From Chimonanthus salicifolius (lineage: Eukaryota > Streptophyta > Magnoliopsida > Laurales > Calycanthaceae), in contig CM023533.1 of the NCBI GenBank assembly GCA_013350335.1, positions 27,944,869 to 28,008,868 on the forward strand: a stretch of DNA of 64,000 bases, in the 5' to 3' direction. The translations under genes and the position numbers were made by a program. The notes beneath the pieces are model-generated. The model had not been told where the DNA came from and searched no databases. It saw only the letters and a list, made by a program, of their open reading frames with translations. Numbering within the stretch: position 1 is the first letter of the stretch; each line of letters begins with the position of its first letter. This document shows positions 47,521 to 60,500 of this stretch, in pieces.

Positions 47521-49043
47521 TCTCATCCGTCCCATATTCGGGTATCGGAACTGCAAGAGGCTTCTAAGGTTACCTTGGGTGAACCAACATTCAGCCTGAT
47601 AGCCTATCTAAGATTGACATGACTACTTCTCCAAAGGATCCCTATTGGGGACTTCCAGGCACCTTGTTTCCCCAAGTCAGGTTATACCTCCCTCAAAGGT
47701 GTATCTGGTGACTACAAGACAGATCGACCATTTTATTCAAGCTAGGGGTACGACTACCCATATCCAATCACAAGGTAGTACACATCCCATCACGCATCCG
47801 CCGCATGGCCCCATATAACCCTAATGTTACTTAACGTCCAAGCCCCTCCGACATTCGACGCATCCAACAATTGCATGTACAATTAACAATTGGCATGTGC
47901 AGGTACAATTAACAACAGACATGTTCTCAATAAAGCAACATCAGATCTCAGTCAATCATGTATATCACAATCTACCACATACTAGCATGTTGACATTTCA
48001 TCATGTTATCAATCAATCACATCCAATTACTTAATCATGCACAACTGGTACAACATTAAGTCCATCTATCATTCTCACATCATTACCGGACGCGAATACA
48101 CAGAGTGGTCCCCTCGCCACATACTTATTTGAACGGTTCCCTTGCCGAGCGGCAAAACTAGATATAAGGGGTCCCATTCTGCGTATTCCGCATCCACATA
48201 ATTCGAAGATAAATAAATGCAAAAATGCATATGCTAAAAGTGTGATAGTTCCCTCACCGGTGTGCGTTTGAAAATCAATCGTGAGAAGACGGGTCCGTTG
48301 GTTTGAAGGGGGGCTCGATCTGAAGAAACAAGAGTACAAGAATGAGTAAAGGAGATAAAACAGGCTAAACTAAGCTCGAACTGAAAATGGGCCCGAAAGG
48401 GATCGGGCCTAAAACTGGGCCGGGCCCAAAGTTGGGCTGGGTCTGAAACTGGGCCGATCCCAAAATTGGACTGGGCCGAGAAGGATCAAGGGCGAGCCGA
48501 GCTGGGCCCGGCTCAGCGGGGCCCACACTCGGACTCAGCTGAGTCAACTCGGCTGGCCAGCTGAGCCAACTCGGCTGCTCAGCTGAGTTGACTCGGCTGC
48601 CCAACCGAAGGGGGAAGGAGAAAGAGGAAGAAAAATGCAAGAAGGAGAGGAAGAAGAAGGAAGAGGGAAAAACCGAAGGAGGTTGAGAAATCCATCGGAA
48701 AACCGGGTAAAAATCCGAGGAAATTGGAGAGAAAGGAAAGGAAAAACAAAGAAAATCGATGAAAACCGGAGGTAAGATTGGGGAAGAGGGAAAACCGACG
48801 GGAAATGAAAGGTGGGAGAGGAGAGGAAGGCGGGTTGGAGGATGAGGGAAGAAGGAGAAGAAGATACCTGGCTCGGTTCGGGCGGCAACGGCGATTCCGA
48901 GGTGCCGGTGGCCTGAGAGAAGGAAGAAGGGGGGCGGAGACGAGAGAGGAAGAAGGAGAACGAGAGAGGAGGCGGCGGCAAGGGTGCCGCGGCACTGTAG
49001 CTGCGTGCTACAGTGCGCGGCTAAAGAAGAACTTATAAGGGGA

Positions 49044-49063
49044 GGGTTTAGGGTTTAGGGTTT
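49044..49063. promoter_or_regulatory. Telomere-like (GGGTTTA) motif near LTR end
   Basis: Nearly three copies of GGGTTTA follow a possible TATA-like CTTATAAGG at about 49031. In plants, AAACCCTAA 'telo-boxes' occur in promoters. Here it may be an LTR regulatory motif; no telomere is implied. Confidence 0.4.
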
Positions 49064-49402
49064 CCTTTTTTTTTTTTTAACATAAAATTAGATTTTTCGA
49101 AAACAACATTTCAAAATCCGAGGGGAAATTAAATGTTAAACTTTGGGTGAGGAAAAGTGTGTGATTTTCAATTATTTTGGTATGACAAGGTTTTAAATAA
49201 TTTAAATTACTAAAATGCCCTTCGAGCTTCTGAGCTCGGGATCTGGCGAGACAAGGCCTATAACGGGATCCATCCCATCCCCACTGCTACTAAGACCCTA
49301 AAATCCCTAAAAATCGGGTCGGGTCGCTACAATTCTAGACAATAATTTTTTTAACTTAAAAAGATCAAGAGACCAACAATACAAAGCATTGAAAAATTTA
49401 CC

Positions 49403-49471
49403 CATCCGAGTGAAATTAGCATATTCATCCCAGTGAAATTAGCATATTCATCCCAGTGAAATTAGCATGTT
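49403..49471. repeat. 23-bp tandem repeat, three copies
   Basis: The unit CATCCCAGTGAAATTAGCAT plus ATT occurs three times with minor changes, in non-coding DNA beside the solo LTR. Confidence 0.9.
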
Positions 49472-49801
49472 CAGAAATTAAAATAGAATAAGAACAATTT
49501 AAAAGATCAGTATACTGAGTGGGCTGAAGTGCAAACAGAGAGTGAGAGATGTGTTCTCTCTACTGCTCCTATCTTCTTCTTCTTTTCTATATAATTTGAA
49601 TAAGGGTAATTATTTAGACACCGTATTTTTCTTTAAGCAGACACGGGTTCTCAAATTTTTATTGGAAATTACCATTTTGCCCTTCCACTTCGGCACCGTT
49701 CGGATGTGAGTTAAGAATATTTTTCCTTCGTTCAGACCATTATTCATGTGTAAATTCCATTCATTCGAACGGTCTACATATGCCATAATAATGCATAGTG
49801 C

Positions 49802-50515
49802 ATTAGTTAAAAAAAAAACTATATAATTCCTATAATTTTGAATAATAAAATCTCATTTAAAACTTTAAAGTTATTTTTAAGCACTGTGTTTTTCCAAAAT
49901 TTCTTAAATTGAATATCCGGACTAATTACGATAACCTGATAAAAATACTTTAAGATTAAAACATAATGTTTTACAAATAAAGGGTATCTCTCGACTGTGC
50001 CGAAAATACACTTCTGAAAGTCCAAACGATAAACCCTAAAAACCGTTGAACTCCAAATTCAAAACTAAACAAATATATGAAATTTGAAAACTTAGTTCTT
50101 TCAAATAATTGTTTAACTGAAATTTTTTTTTTTTTGAAGAAGGGACAGGATTGGGATGGGAAAAATGTCATCTATTTTTGGTAAACAATCATTTGAAAGA
50201 TTTAAGTTTTCAAATTTTACATATTTTTTCAGCTTTGAATTTGGAGTTCAACGGTTTTTACGGTTTGTCGTTTGGACTTCTGAAAGTGTGTTTTCGGCAC
50301 AGCTGAGGGATACTCCTATTTGTAAAATACCGTGTTTTAAGCATTTGGGAGTGTCAAGAGACCTTAAAGTCTTAAAGCATTTTTATGAGATTTTCGTAAT
50401 TAGTCTGGATATTTAATTTGAGAAATTTTGAAAATACATAGTGCTTAAAAAATAATTTTAAAGAGATTTTATTAGTCAAAATTATAGAAATTATATAATT
50501 TTTTTTAACTAATAG
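49802..50515. mobile_element. 0.7-kb foldback element (long inverted repeat)
   Basis: The left arm, about 49802-50120, starts ATTAGTTAAAAAAAAA and the right arm ends with its complement. Arms of about 320-350 bp match over most of their length, for example 'ACCGTTGAACTCCAAATTC' against its complement at 50235. The loop is only about 45 bp. The transcript would fold into one long hairpin. Its sequence family also makes up the interior of 52174-53225. Confidence 0.85.
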
Positions 50516-50802
50516 AGCTGGAGCACAGCCAGACGAGAGGGCCTTCTTCAGTCCCGGAGGCCTAAGGCGACCTGCCTTTCTCGGCTAAGGGTTAAGATGG
50601 CCCTGTGGGTCGTACCAACCTTTGACACGTAATCATAATTAAAAAATAGTTTTAAGACTAATTTCTTTTATCTACCTGATTCGATGTGACAAGTATTTTT
50701 TTTTTAATATTGATCCATTTCAATCTGAAAGGAATTTTATTTTATTCAATTCAACTTAGAACTAAATTTATGTTAAATTAAAAAAATAAAAAATGAGAGA
50801 TT

Positions 50803-50915
50803 TTTTTTTTTTAATTTACGTGTGGGAAACTTCGGGAAACCCAGCGTAAAACCCCCACGGGCGATACCTACTATCCTTAGAGTACACCAGGTTAGACCAT
50901 GGGGGTTCGAACTTC
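50803..50915 (-). repeat. tRNA-derived SINE, truncated, unit 2 only
   Basis: A T-run, the complement of 'CACACGTAAATT', of the 'CCCACGGG' body and a box B complement 'GGGGGTTCGAAC'. Unit 1 is uninterrupted at the matching place (about 18575), so insertion followed the duplication. Confidence 0.7.
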
Positions 50916-52047
50916 ATTTAATAGAAAATAAAAGGCAAAAGAGCTTTCCTTTCATACGAGTACATTGGAATATGAAAATTAAAGTAAAAGACTAAGTTTT
51001 TTAACTTAATGAAGCATATAGACTAAAATCAATAGATAAAAATAAATAAATTAGTTATGTATTAATTCAATTTGGATTGTTTTCGGTCGGGTTTGGGTTC
51101 AGGACCCCTCTATCCAACCTGATTTGAATTTATTTCAGGTTGTTAGGTCAGGTCAATTATTTTTTTTAAAAAAAGTATAACTTAAACTCAATTTTTTTGG
51201 GTGGAGTCTAGTGGATTTATAAGTTAGGTTAAAAATTGTCACCCCTCTGGACATAACTTAAATCCACACCAATTTCAACATGATAATATTTTAAACTTTT
51301 AAATGCATATTTAGTATTGGAGATTGGTCCAATTATAGAAGCACTTCTAACTATTTTGTTTAATTTAAATTATAAAAATGCCTATGATTAAGTTATAAAT
51401 AACTATCGTTACTTTTATCCTTTAAACCATTATAAAGTTGAATAGATATCTTCTTTTTAAAAATGGGCATGTATAATCAACCCGTTTAAGATCTATTAAT
51501 TTGTTAAAGAGGGTTTTTTTTCATACATCATGATTTATTATTTAATTTTTAGTATTTTCAAGTCTTTATTAGGATAAGGAGGCAATTAGATAACTCATTA
51601 TGAAATTCAATCATCTAAAATACACATAGATGTAATATTTTTAGACTTACACAATAAATATTATTTATTAGATGTGAGACAATTTTTTGTTATACTTTAA
51701 TATCAAATTCATTTACTCTTAAGAGTGTTTTTATAACTCTATATGGTCGATAACATTCCATTTCAGAAAGCGGCATGGCGTAAATTCGAGTCTTTATTAC
51801 GTAACTCGATGACTATCTTGGATGAGACCCCTGTCGAAGGAGAGGATTAGTATAACTCTTCTCGAGATTTCCCTCACCTAACAAAAAAGCTTCTTATGAT
51901 TTTAATATACTCTTTAAGTCCCAACCGTTATTGACATGTATAGTTGAGTTTGTTAGATATAATATTAAAATCCACGTGGCACAAGGCGCCACAACGATTA
52001 AATTCCTTAATCCTTGTTCTGTGCCCCTTTAGACGTCAGAGTCCTTT

Positions 52048-53510
52048 CCCTATTAGAATATTATTTCTAAAGTTTCAACTGCCGTTCAAACATGGCAGAA
52101 GAGAAAAGAAGAAGAAACTCTCCAACTATCAAAAGAATCTTACTATTCCTTTTCCCTCGTGCATTTTCTCCTGGGCGTGCCATTAGGACACCTCCATTTT
52201 CGGCTAGGAACGCCTCTTTCCAAATTTTATATACAAAATTACTGTTTTACCCTTTTATTAAAAAACCTTTGAACGATAATTCAGTACATAATTTCAGTAC
52301 AATTTCACCATAGCATCAAAGATACTGAAATTTCACCATAGCATCAAAGATTACAGAGATCCTTCGAACCATAGCTATCATTCGAAAGATTACAATCCTA
52401 AGTTACAGTAAAATCGATTTAAAATTTTGAAAAAGTATTTTTTTTTTAAATTTTAAAGTTATTTTTTAACCACTATATATTTTCAAAATTTCTCAAATTA
52501 AATATCCGAACTAATTACGATAGAATAATAAAAATACTTTAAGAATTAAAGGTCTTTTGACACTCCCAAATGCTTAAAACATAGTGTTTTATAAATAAGG
52601 GTATCCCTTGACTGTGAAGAAAATACATTTAGGAGAGTAAAAAAACCTTAAAGTTTTAAAGTATTTTTATCAGATTATCGTAATTATTCTGGATATTCAA
52701 TTTGAAAATTTTTGCAAATACACGGTGCTTAAAAAATAACTTTAAAGTTTTAAAGGAGACATTGACAACATATACAGTTGTTTTTTAAGTAATGTGTATT
52801 TTCAAAATTTCTCAAATTAAATATCCGGACTAATTACGATAGCCTGATAAAAATACTTTAAAACTTTAAGGTCTTTTGATACTCCCAAATATATTTTTCA
52901 CACAGTTAAGGGATACCCTTATCTATAAAACATTGTGTTTTAAGCATTTGAGAGTGTCAAAAGAACTTGAATTTTTAAAGTATTTTTATCAGGCTATCGT
53001 AATTAGTCTGAATATTTAATTTGAAAATTTTTGAAAATACATACCATTTAAAATTTTTAAATCGATTTTAGTGTAGCATTATTCCAAGTATCTTTTTAAC
53101 TCTTCTAACGATGCTATGATCGAAGGTGTGAGGGTTTTTTAGCTGAAGGGCAAAACTTGTAATTTAAACATAAAATTTAAAAAGGGCGTTCCCGGCGGAA
53201 AATGGCGGTGTCCGAATGGGGCGCCTTTCTTTCGCTACGAGAACTCACTTCTCTTCTTTTGGATTGAATTGGATTACATGAAAGCCTTTGGTCCAGTACT
53301 CTCTCTCTCCCCTATTAGAATATTGTTTCTAAAGTTTCAACCGCCGTTCAAACATGAGAAGAGAAAAGAAGAAGAAACTCTCCAACTATCAAGAGAATCT
53401 TACTATTCCTTTCCCTCATGCATTTTCTTTTGCCATGAGAACTCACTTCTCTTCTTTTGGATTGAATTGGATTACATGAAAGCCTTTGGTCCGGTACTCT
53501 CTCTCTCCCC
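52048..53510 (+). repeat. Leader-like block of 19700-20010, tandemly duplicated in unit 2
   Basis: One copy spans 52048-53308 and is split by the element at 52174-53225. A second copy spans 53309-53510. Both run from 'CCCTATTAGAATATT' to 'TTTGGTCC.GTACTCTCTC'. The second copy is uninterrupted. Confidence 0.85.
52174..53225. mobile_element. 1.05-kb Mutator-like foldback element, non-autonomous
   Basis: The terminal inverted repeats are about 50 bp and imperfect: GGCGTGCCATTAGGACACC at the left and the complement of GGCGCCCCATTCGGACACC at the right. Flanks TTTCTCCTG and TTTCTTTCG are each one or two changes from TTTCTTTTG, the undisrupted sequence at 19861-19869 in unit 1. That is a 9-bp target duplication, as Mutator-like elements make. 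The interior consists of repeated and inverted segments shared with 49802-50515, such as 'ACTAATTACGATA' and 'GACACTCCCAAAT'. No coding frame. Confidence 0.85.
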
Positions 53511-53738
53511 TTCTTCCGTATTTTTGTTTCTTTTCATCTCGCAAATGCTTTGATGGAGTAAACCCATTTCGATTTATAAAAAAAGCCATGTCGGGTTTGA
53601 GATTTCTTCATAAAATGCTAATGTGAACCTGGTTGATCTAAAAACAGAGGAAGAAAGATAGTAAACCCTTTTTTTTTTTTCCCAAAATGTTAGTGGTGTG
53701 ATGCGAAATCGGAAAATATAGTTTCTGCATGTCTACAC

Positions 53739-53933
53739 TTTTAGGACTGGGTATCCAGCCCAAAAGCGTAGCCCAACGATTCTCTCGTCGAACGAGGCCC
53801 TCTAGCGGATAGAACGTCGCTGGTCATCCGTCCGTCTAAGGGATCCCGTGAATCCACATGTGTTGAATTGGAGATATTGCTCTGATACCACTTGTTAAGA
53901 CTGGGTATCTACACCAAAAGGCTAACCCCAACA
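53739..53933 (-). mobile_element. Miniature LTR element with 41-bp LTRs, unit 2
   Basis: Counterpart of 20185-20378 with the same TACAC duplication (53734-53738 and 53934-53938). Here the minus-strand primer-binding site GTGGTATCAGAGC beside the right repeat is intact, which identifies the element as a retroelement and gives its orientation. Confidence 0.88.
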
Positions 53934-54237
53934 TACACACGCCAACGTGCAATGAGCTCTTGTCAAGCGACCTAAAAAGAATTAGAGTACCGACCGTTTG
54001 TGAGAAGGAAAATTAGGATGTCCTGATGATCTTACTTTGGGACTTTATATTATAGCGGAAGAACCTTTTTCATGATTTGTTTTTTACATTATATTTTTTG
54101 TGGACCTAAGTTTCTTGTTCATGTTTTTACTCGAGGAGTAGTATATAATTAGGAACCTTCAAAAATATTTTTAGCATGATCTTTCAAAAAGGAAAAACAA
54201 TTATCATGTCTTATTTGATTGCCATTGCCTAGTTTCA

Positions 54238-54242
54238 TCTAC
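54238..54242. other. Empty copia target site
   Basis: TCTAC lies here once, between sequence matching 20600-20686 on the left and 26474 onward on the right. It is the pre-insertion state of the unit 1 copia element. Confidence 0.95.
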
Positions 54243-54594
54243 TGCATTATTAAAATTATTATACCAGTGCCCTTTGAGGCTGAGACCAGTTTTCTATTTA
54301 AAGGAAATGCTTCTATTGTTTTGAACTTGTACATGGAGAAGACTGTTTATGTATAAACTGTAAAAGGGACAGATTTTAAGATTTTCCATGATTCTTTTCT
54401 TGGCATATATGGGTTTTGTGTACTCGAATTCGTATCGTGTGACTGTGGCATTTTTTCAATAACAATCTTGAAGGGGAAACCCCCATTTCTGAATACTTTT
54501 CATCCATCTGCATAAGATTGTTCATGACAACTGGTTGATTTGATTGCCTTGTTCAGATAAGATAAAGAGAAAGGTTTAGAGTGGGAGCTTGGAA

Positions 54595-57500
54595 ATGGGG
54601 CTCAAGGATCTTTTCATTGCCTCGTCGATTCCAGTCCTCAAAGTGCTTATTGTGACTGGTGTAGGATCGTTTATTGCAACAGAGCGTGTGGGTCTTTTAG
54701 GTGAAGCTGCACGGACTCATTTCAACAATGTGAGGTTCCTTATTCCTTACCTTTCTAGTTGATAGTCTTGCTTTCTCAGTTTATCTCCAACTTGAATTGA
54801 ATTTTTCATCAGTTCATTCTCTTTTTTTCTCTAACGAAATTAGAAAGTTTCAACTTTAATTGGATCAAATTTCCACTGCTAAATATGAATCTTGAAGAGA
54901 TCAATGGAGGGAAAGCTAAGTTGAATTTAAACTTGATTGCTTAGAATGAAAATAGTTTGGAGTGCTACTTTTTTTGTACTATATTATGGAAGAATTTTGA
55001 TGTATTTTGCTCAGATGAATTTGTTTGTTGATTATTCTCAACATATACATTTTTCTAAACTAATTTGGGCTCTGTTTATGGACAGATGGCATTTTTTGTA
55101 TTCAATCCATCGCTTGTGTACACTAACTTAGCTGAAACAATCACATTTGAAAGAATGCTTTCCTTGTAAGTTTCTTTCTCCTGGTCAACTTTGTATTAAT
55201 TTGTTATTGGTGAAGTTTTTATCATAATCAATTTGGTTACAGGCATGATCAACATAGGTTTAATCCTCATCATATATAATCAATAGGATTTGTGCCCATA
55301 GACTCATTAGAACATGAACTTTATAGTCATTTTTTTCTCAGCTGTTGTGATTTGCAGGATACCTATATTTAGTTTAAGGGGTTTCCCCTGCTGAATGAGT
55401 TACCTCTTGTTTTTTGTACAGGTGGTTCATGCCATTAAATATCTTCTTCACTTTCCTTTTTGGAACAGCACTAGGATGGGTAGTGATCAGAATTACGAAA
55501 CCTCCTTCCCATTTGAAGGGCCTCATTTTGGGATGTTGCTCTGCTGGTAAACACTATTATACTTTGTTAATAGTTCTAATGGCTTGTATCTGGTAAGAAA
55601 TTATAGGCAGGTTATCTTGGTGTACAATGCTCTTTACATCATGAAAATGATATGAACTTCTACATGATGTTTGACCCAATCCAGACGGTGTATTTGTTTG
55701 ATCCAACAACTTTACGAATCAGGCCCACATTTTGGCAATGATCATGATGATGATGAACTGTTCATCTGGTCATCTCACCATGGAGGAACCTTGACCCTCT
55801 AGTACAAAATCCTCCACTATTACATCTTAATTGTTGGGTGTAGCTCAACTGGTTGCTTCCCGCCTCAGGAAGCGGGAGCTTGCGGGTTCGATCCCCATGG
55901 CCTAACCTCGGTGTGCCTTAGGGTAGTGGGCTCATCCGTGGGGGTTTTAGTAGGATTGTGTCTAAGTTTTCCACTCGTTAATCCAAAAAAAATGCCATAC
56001 ATCTGATGGTGATAAGAATCTTTTGATTGGATTTGTTTGGTTTTCTGATCATGGAAATATTTGTTGTTTTTGTCATCATTGTCACTGTAATCTTTTTCAT
56101 GAACATTAGTATTTGATATGCTGATTAAGCTCATAGTGATTCGGCTTTATCTTTGGTCTTGGTGAAAAGGAAATTTGGGAAACATCCTGATCATTATCGT
56201 CCCATCAATTTGTGAAGAGTCAGGAAGTCCATTTGGAACTACCAGTGTCTGCACGGCACATGGATTGGCATATTCATCTCTTTCTATGGCGGTATGACCC
56301 TTCTTTCAAATAGATTCAATCTTTTCTGAATTTTAAGTTATTTGATGATTGATGAATCCCTTATTTGCTTAAGTTATAGACTAGATGAGAATCATGCCCT
56401 TCAATAGTTCTGCATTTAACCATTAGGCAACTACATACAATCTTGTTCCGCTGGATATGATGGTTATGAATATATGGGTTTAGTTTATGGTACACTTACT
56501 GCAATTTTATACTTGAAACTGACAATTATATATTGTCTCTTGTTTATGAAATGCTACAGATAGGTGCCATCTTTTTGTGGTCATTTGTCTACAACATTAT
56601 ACGCATATCTTCAGGTGTTGGCACCAGTCAAGATGCAGAGGATGGGTCTTCTGAAGAAACTAAAATGTTACTCCCAGAGGATTGCACACAAGGATCAACT
56701 TCAACAGAGGATTCCTCAATACATGATCATCTTGAAGATCAATATATGCAGTCTTCCACTTTATCTGAGGAACTAATAGAAAAACCAAAGGTTTATCTCA
56801 AGCTTGCCATTTGGTGATCATTTGTTTTGATTTATTCATATGGTATCATTTAGAAATTATAGCATTTCTTTTGTTCTATAAGTTCTATTATTGAACTTCA
56901 TAATTGTAACGAATATATTCACTCCATTATCTAATTGTTGTGTTCCTTGGTCAGAAAATGCAACAAATTACTAATTTTAAAGAGCTTCCTTTTTCTATTA
57001 TTGCACCTATTTTTTATACATCTTTCTGACATGGCAATCTAGGAAACTGACAAGGAGTTGAATATGGTAAACATTGTACAATATGACTCAACTAAAGCAT
57101 GTTCAACAAGTTTCCTATTAGTTCCTGCTATATAATTATCAAAATATCTAAGATTAGAACATCTTGCCCTTCCTCATCCATGTTCTACATTTTCATTTCA
57201 ATAAATGATGTTGTTTGAACCCGAGGTCAGATAGGGAATGGGGCAAGGATCTCCCGAATATTGGGTATCTGTCATTAAACTGGGTTGAATACTTTATGAA
57301 ATGGGAGGAGTATCGAAAACTGTAGCCAGAGCATCTATTTTAATTGTAACGACCCGACCCTAAAACAGGGTTTAGGGCTTGATTCAGTGACAAATTGTCC
57401 GCTCTGGGCCCGCACACCCGAGCCTGCATGGGTTTGGATTGGGCCTGGCTCAACAGGGATAGATCCAAAACGCGTCTCACTAGAGTACCATGGGTGGCCA

Positions 57501-60500
57501 CTTATAAACCCCAAGCAATTTCCCCTCACTTCCGATGTGGGACTTATTTCACGCCCACTCGCCCAAGGACGACCGGTTGCTAGAACCGATCGGTAGGATG
57601 GCGCTCTGCTCATTCGGGCGGGGTATCACATTAATAATTGTGTACAAAATGCCTATATGAACTCAATTCACTATCGTGGGATAGGGATATGAATGGGAAG
57701 TGTGTTTGATTTGTGATGAAAAATACAATCACAGATTTTTTTAATTTCTAGACAGACAATATTTCTCTCTTTTTTCCTTTTCCCTTGCATTGAAAGAGCA
57801 GATTTAATTACCTGACGTGTTGGATTTGGTTTTTTCAACTTGAAGAGGACAATTAATTTGTTGTTTCCATCATAAGCAGTGTTAAAGGAAGGAAGAACCA
57901 TTCCATTTCTTCCCTTTTTACTTTCTAGGAAGATGTACTACTTTTTCTGCCCTACATCAAATAGGGAACTTACATTTGCTTCTGACATTTCACAATTTTC
58001 TTCAGGTTCCTTTCTCATCAAAGCTTAAAGGGTTTATGAATATTATTTTAAGCAAAGTCGACTTGAAGAAATTGCTGGCTCCATCAACCATTGCAGTGGT
58101 AAACTGAACATGCATATTTCCCATAATGCATTGCACCTGTTGTGCTATGAAGCCTAAAGATCATAAAACAACTTGAAAGCTTAGTTTTCTATTTTTAGAA
58201 AGAGTATTATCCAACTTGCTATGATGCCAAGCAACACCTAGCCTATCTTAAGTATTTCTTATATCTAAGTTGAATTTCACATGAGGTAGTCTCAGTGAAA
58301 GAAACTTAAAAAAGGAAAAAAAGATACTCCCAAACACCACCAGTATACCTGAACAAACATACCTACCCATCACACACATACCTACCCCTCTTGAATCGGC
58401 CCACCCAATTTGAAACCCATTCCGAGTTGATCTCTTCGTTGGAATGAAATCAATTCTAAATTAACCTTATTTTTACCGTTGATCTTTGGACCCTTTTGAA
58501 AATCTGGCTTATGGAATCCAATTGAGCTGATTTGTTGTGGACTCTATCATCAAGAAAAGACCTCCCAAATTAACTCATTCCCATGCATTGTTCCCCCCCA
58601 TTTCAATTCTAAATTAACCTTATTTTTACTGTTTATCTTTGGACCCTTTGAAAATCTGGCTTATGGAATCCAATTGAGCTGATGTGTTGTGGACTCTATC
58701 ATCAAGAAAAGACCTCCCAAATTAACTCATTCCCATGCAATGGGCCCATCCAAGTGGCCCCCAGCCATCTAGGTGTATTGTTGCTCAATACCAAACTCAT
58801 GCAACCTAGATATTGGGTCTTTCAGAAGATGGTCCAGTCTGCTCAAATACCCAATAAATGCAACATGTTAGTTACAGAGAAGGGAGTTAATTTTAATATG
58901 ATGAGTAAATAAAGAAACAAAAGAGGTTATCAAAGAAAAGTACCTTGCGAATGAAGGTAACAACAGAGCAAAAAGAAAGGAAGATGAGAATCCAGCCACC
59001 AAACAAGAGAGATATAATCAAATCATTTTACTTAAAAATGCTATCTAAATTCATTACTCCTTTTCTACTTATGCCAAGGTCAACTTACCTAAAAGCAAGC
59101 GCATCTCAATGCATTTTTAACTTGAATTAGACCCTACATGAGACCTCCCAGTGAAAGACTTTTTGAAGAATACACATTTAATCCATACAAATATCCTTTA
59201 CAAAATAATGAACCCCTTAATGGAAATTTGCCTGTTGCCATTCTCAGTGTTTGTGGGACTGGGACCTTAGTGCCCCACTGCACACTTCTTTTTTCTCCAA
59301 AACACTTTAAAGTTAGCTAATATGCTCTTCAGTGAACACCCAATGGCGAAAGGAGATAATCACAAGTGAACCATCTATATCTTGATCGATACCTCATTTT
59401 TAGAAAGTTTTAATTCTATTCAGTATGATGTTTTGCTACACAAAAAATGTGCCTAAAGGTACTGTTTTGTTTTCCTGTGTAGATTATTGGCTTTATTGTT
59501 GGTATAATCCCTCTACTCAGAAAGGCTTTGATTGGTAATAGTGCTCCTTTACGTATGATACAAGAATCTGCTTCCTTGTTGAGGTAAAAGCCTTGATTGG
59601 ATTATAGTAGTTACCTTTTCAATTTTGAAGAATCCACCAACTTGCTTGAGGGTTACTGCATGTTAGTATGATATTTACTTCTTCTTTTTCTGCCAGTTTT
59701 TCATGTCATATATGATCATGGTAGTGGTGACGTTGACAACCACGATGAATGATTCTATGAGTTGTGGGTGTCAACAAATAGAGCCAAACCCTTTGTTACT
59801 GTGTTCAGGTTACACATTACTGTGTGTGGAAGGTATGGTTGGATCTAAGGGGTCAAGATTGGATAGGCTTATTAATTGAATGGGTAAAGGTGCCAAACCC
59901 AAGCAAAGCAAAGATGAGAGATTAAGCCCCAAATGCCGAAGCCTTGTCTTTCCAAAATCTCCTTTTCTAATCTATCGATATCCAAAAACCTAAAATCCTT
60001 CCCTTTGATGCCTTGATGTAAATATGGAAATAGATAGAGTACAAAGTATATAACTGTGTGCTTCACAAAATTTAGGACACAAATATGGTATCCCTTCCAA
60101 TGATATCATTTGACAATGGTTGTATTGGTTTAATGAGCATAAATAATATCTACATATCCCTAGCCATTGAGAAACTAATGTTTTCAAAACTAAACTAGGT
60201 CAAACCCTTCCACTGAAGGCTTACAAAGAAAGAGGCTCAACTAGTGTCAAATTGTGGTTAAAATTTTGAAATTAGCATGAAAACATTAATAAAACTAGTG
60301 TTCTGCATTTGTTCTGTCAACTGTTCTTTCATATTACAGGCATTGGCTTATTTACCTAATTTTAATTTTTTTTTATGTGACATTTCTATTTCCTTTTCTT
60401 GTCCTGCAGTGGTGGGGCAATCCCAACAGTCTCTCTAATCGTGGGAGCAAACCTTCTGAGGGGTAAACTGCTTGTACTTTTCTCATATTTGTGTTGTACA

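Larger units (their letters stand above)
46583..49331. mobile_element. 2.75-kb candidate solo LTR (gypsy-like)
   Basis: It begins TGTAACACCCCATCCCG, ends GTCGGGTCGCTACA, and is flanked by a perfect 5-bp duplication ATTCT (46578-46582 and 49332-49336). There is no gag or pol frame; the long frames at 48365-48995 on the minus strand are proline/serine-rich composition artefacts. A long LTR with a TGTAACACCCC start fits the Tekay/Del group of Ty3-gypsy chromoviruses, but that is an inference from end sequence and size. Internal features are a five-copy tandem array and a telomere-like motif. Confidence 0.75.
46448..50611. mobile_element. 4.2-kb nested insertion bounded by hAT-like ends
   Basis: Unit 1 is continuous across this point (about 18335), so the block is an insertion. 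Its ends are CAGGGTCGTC at the left and the complement of CAGGGCCATC at the right, followed inward by 'AGGCCTAAGGCG'-type sequence like that of the hAT at 3517. No clean 8-bp target duplication is visible. It contains a 2.7-kb solo LTR, a 23-bp tandem repeat and a 0.7-kb foldback. No transposase frame remains. Confidence 0.5.

Noticed and set aside
48365..48995. Long minus-strand frames rich in Pro, Ser and Leu
   Set aside because: They overlap in two frames, lie inside the solo LTR and follow from purine-rich low-complexity DNA; no domain is recognisable.
49044..49063. Interstitial telomere
   Set aside because: Fewer than three full units within a retroelement; a telo-box-like regulatory motif is simpler.
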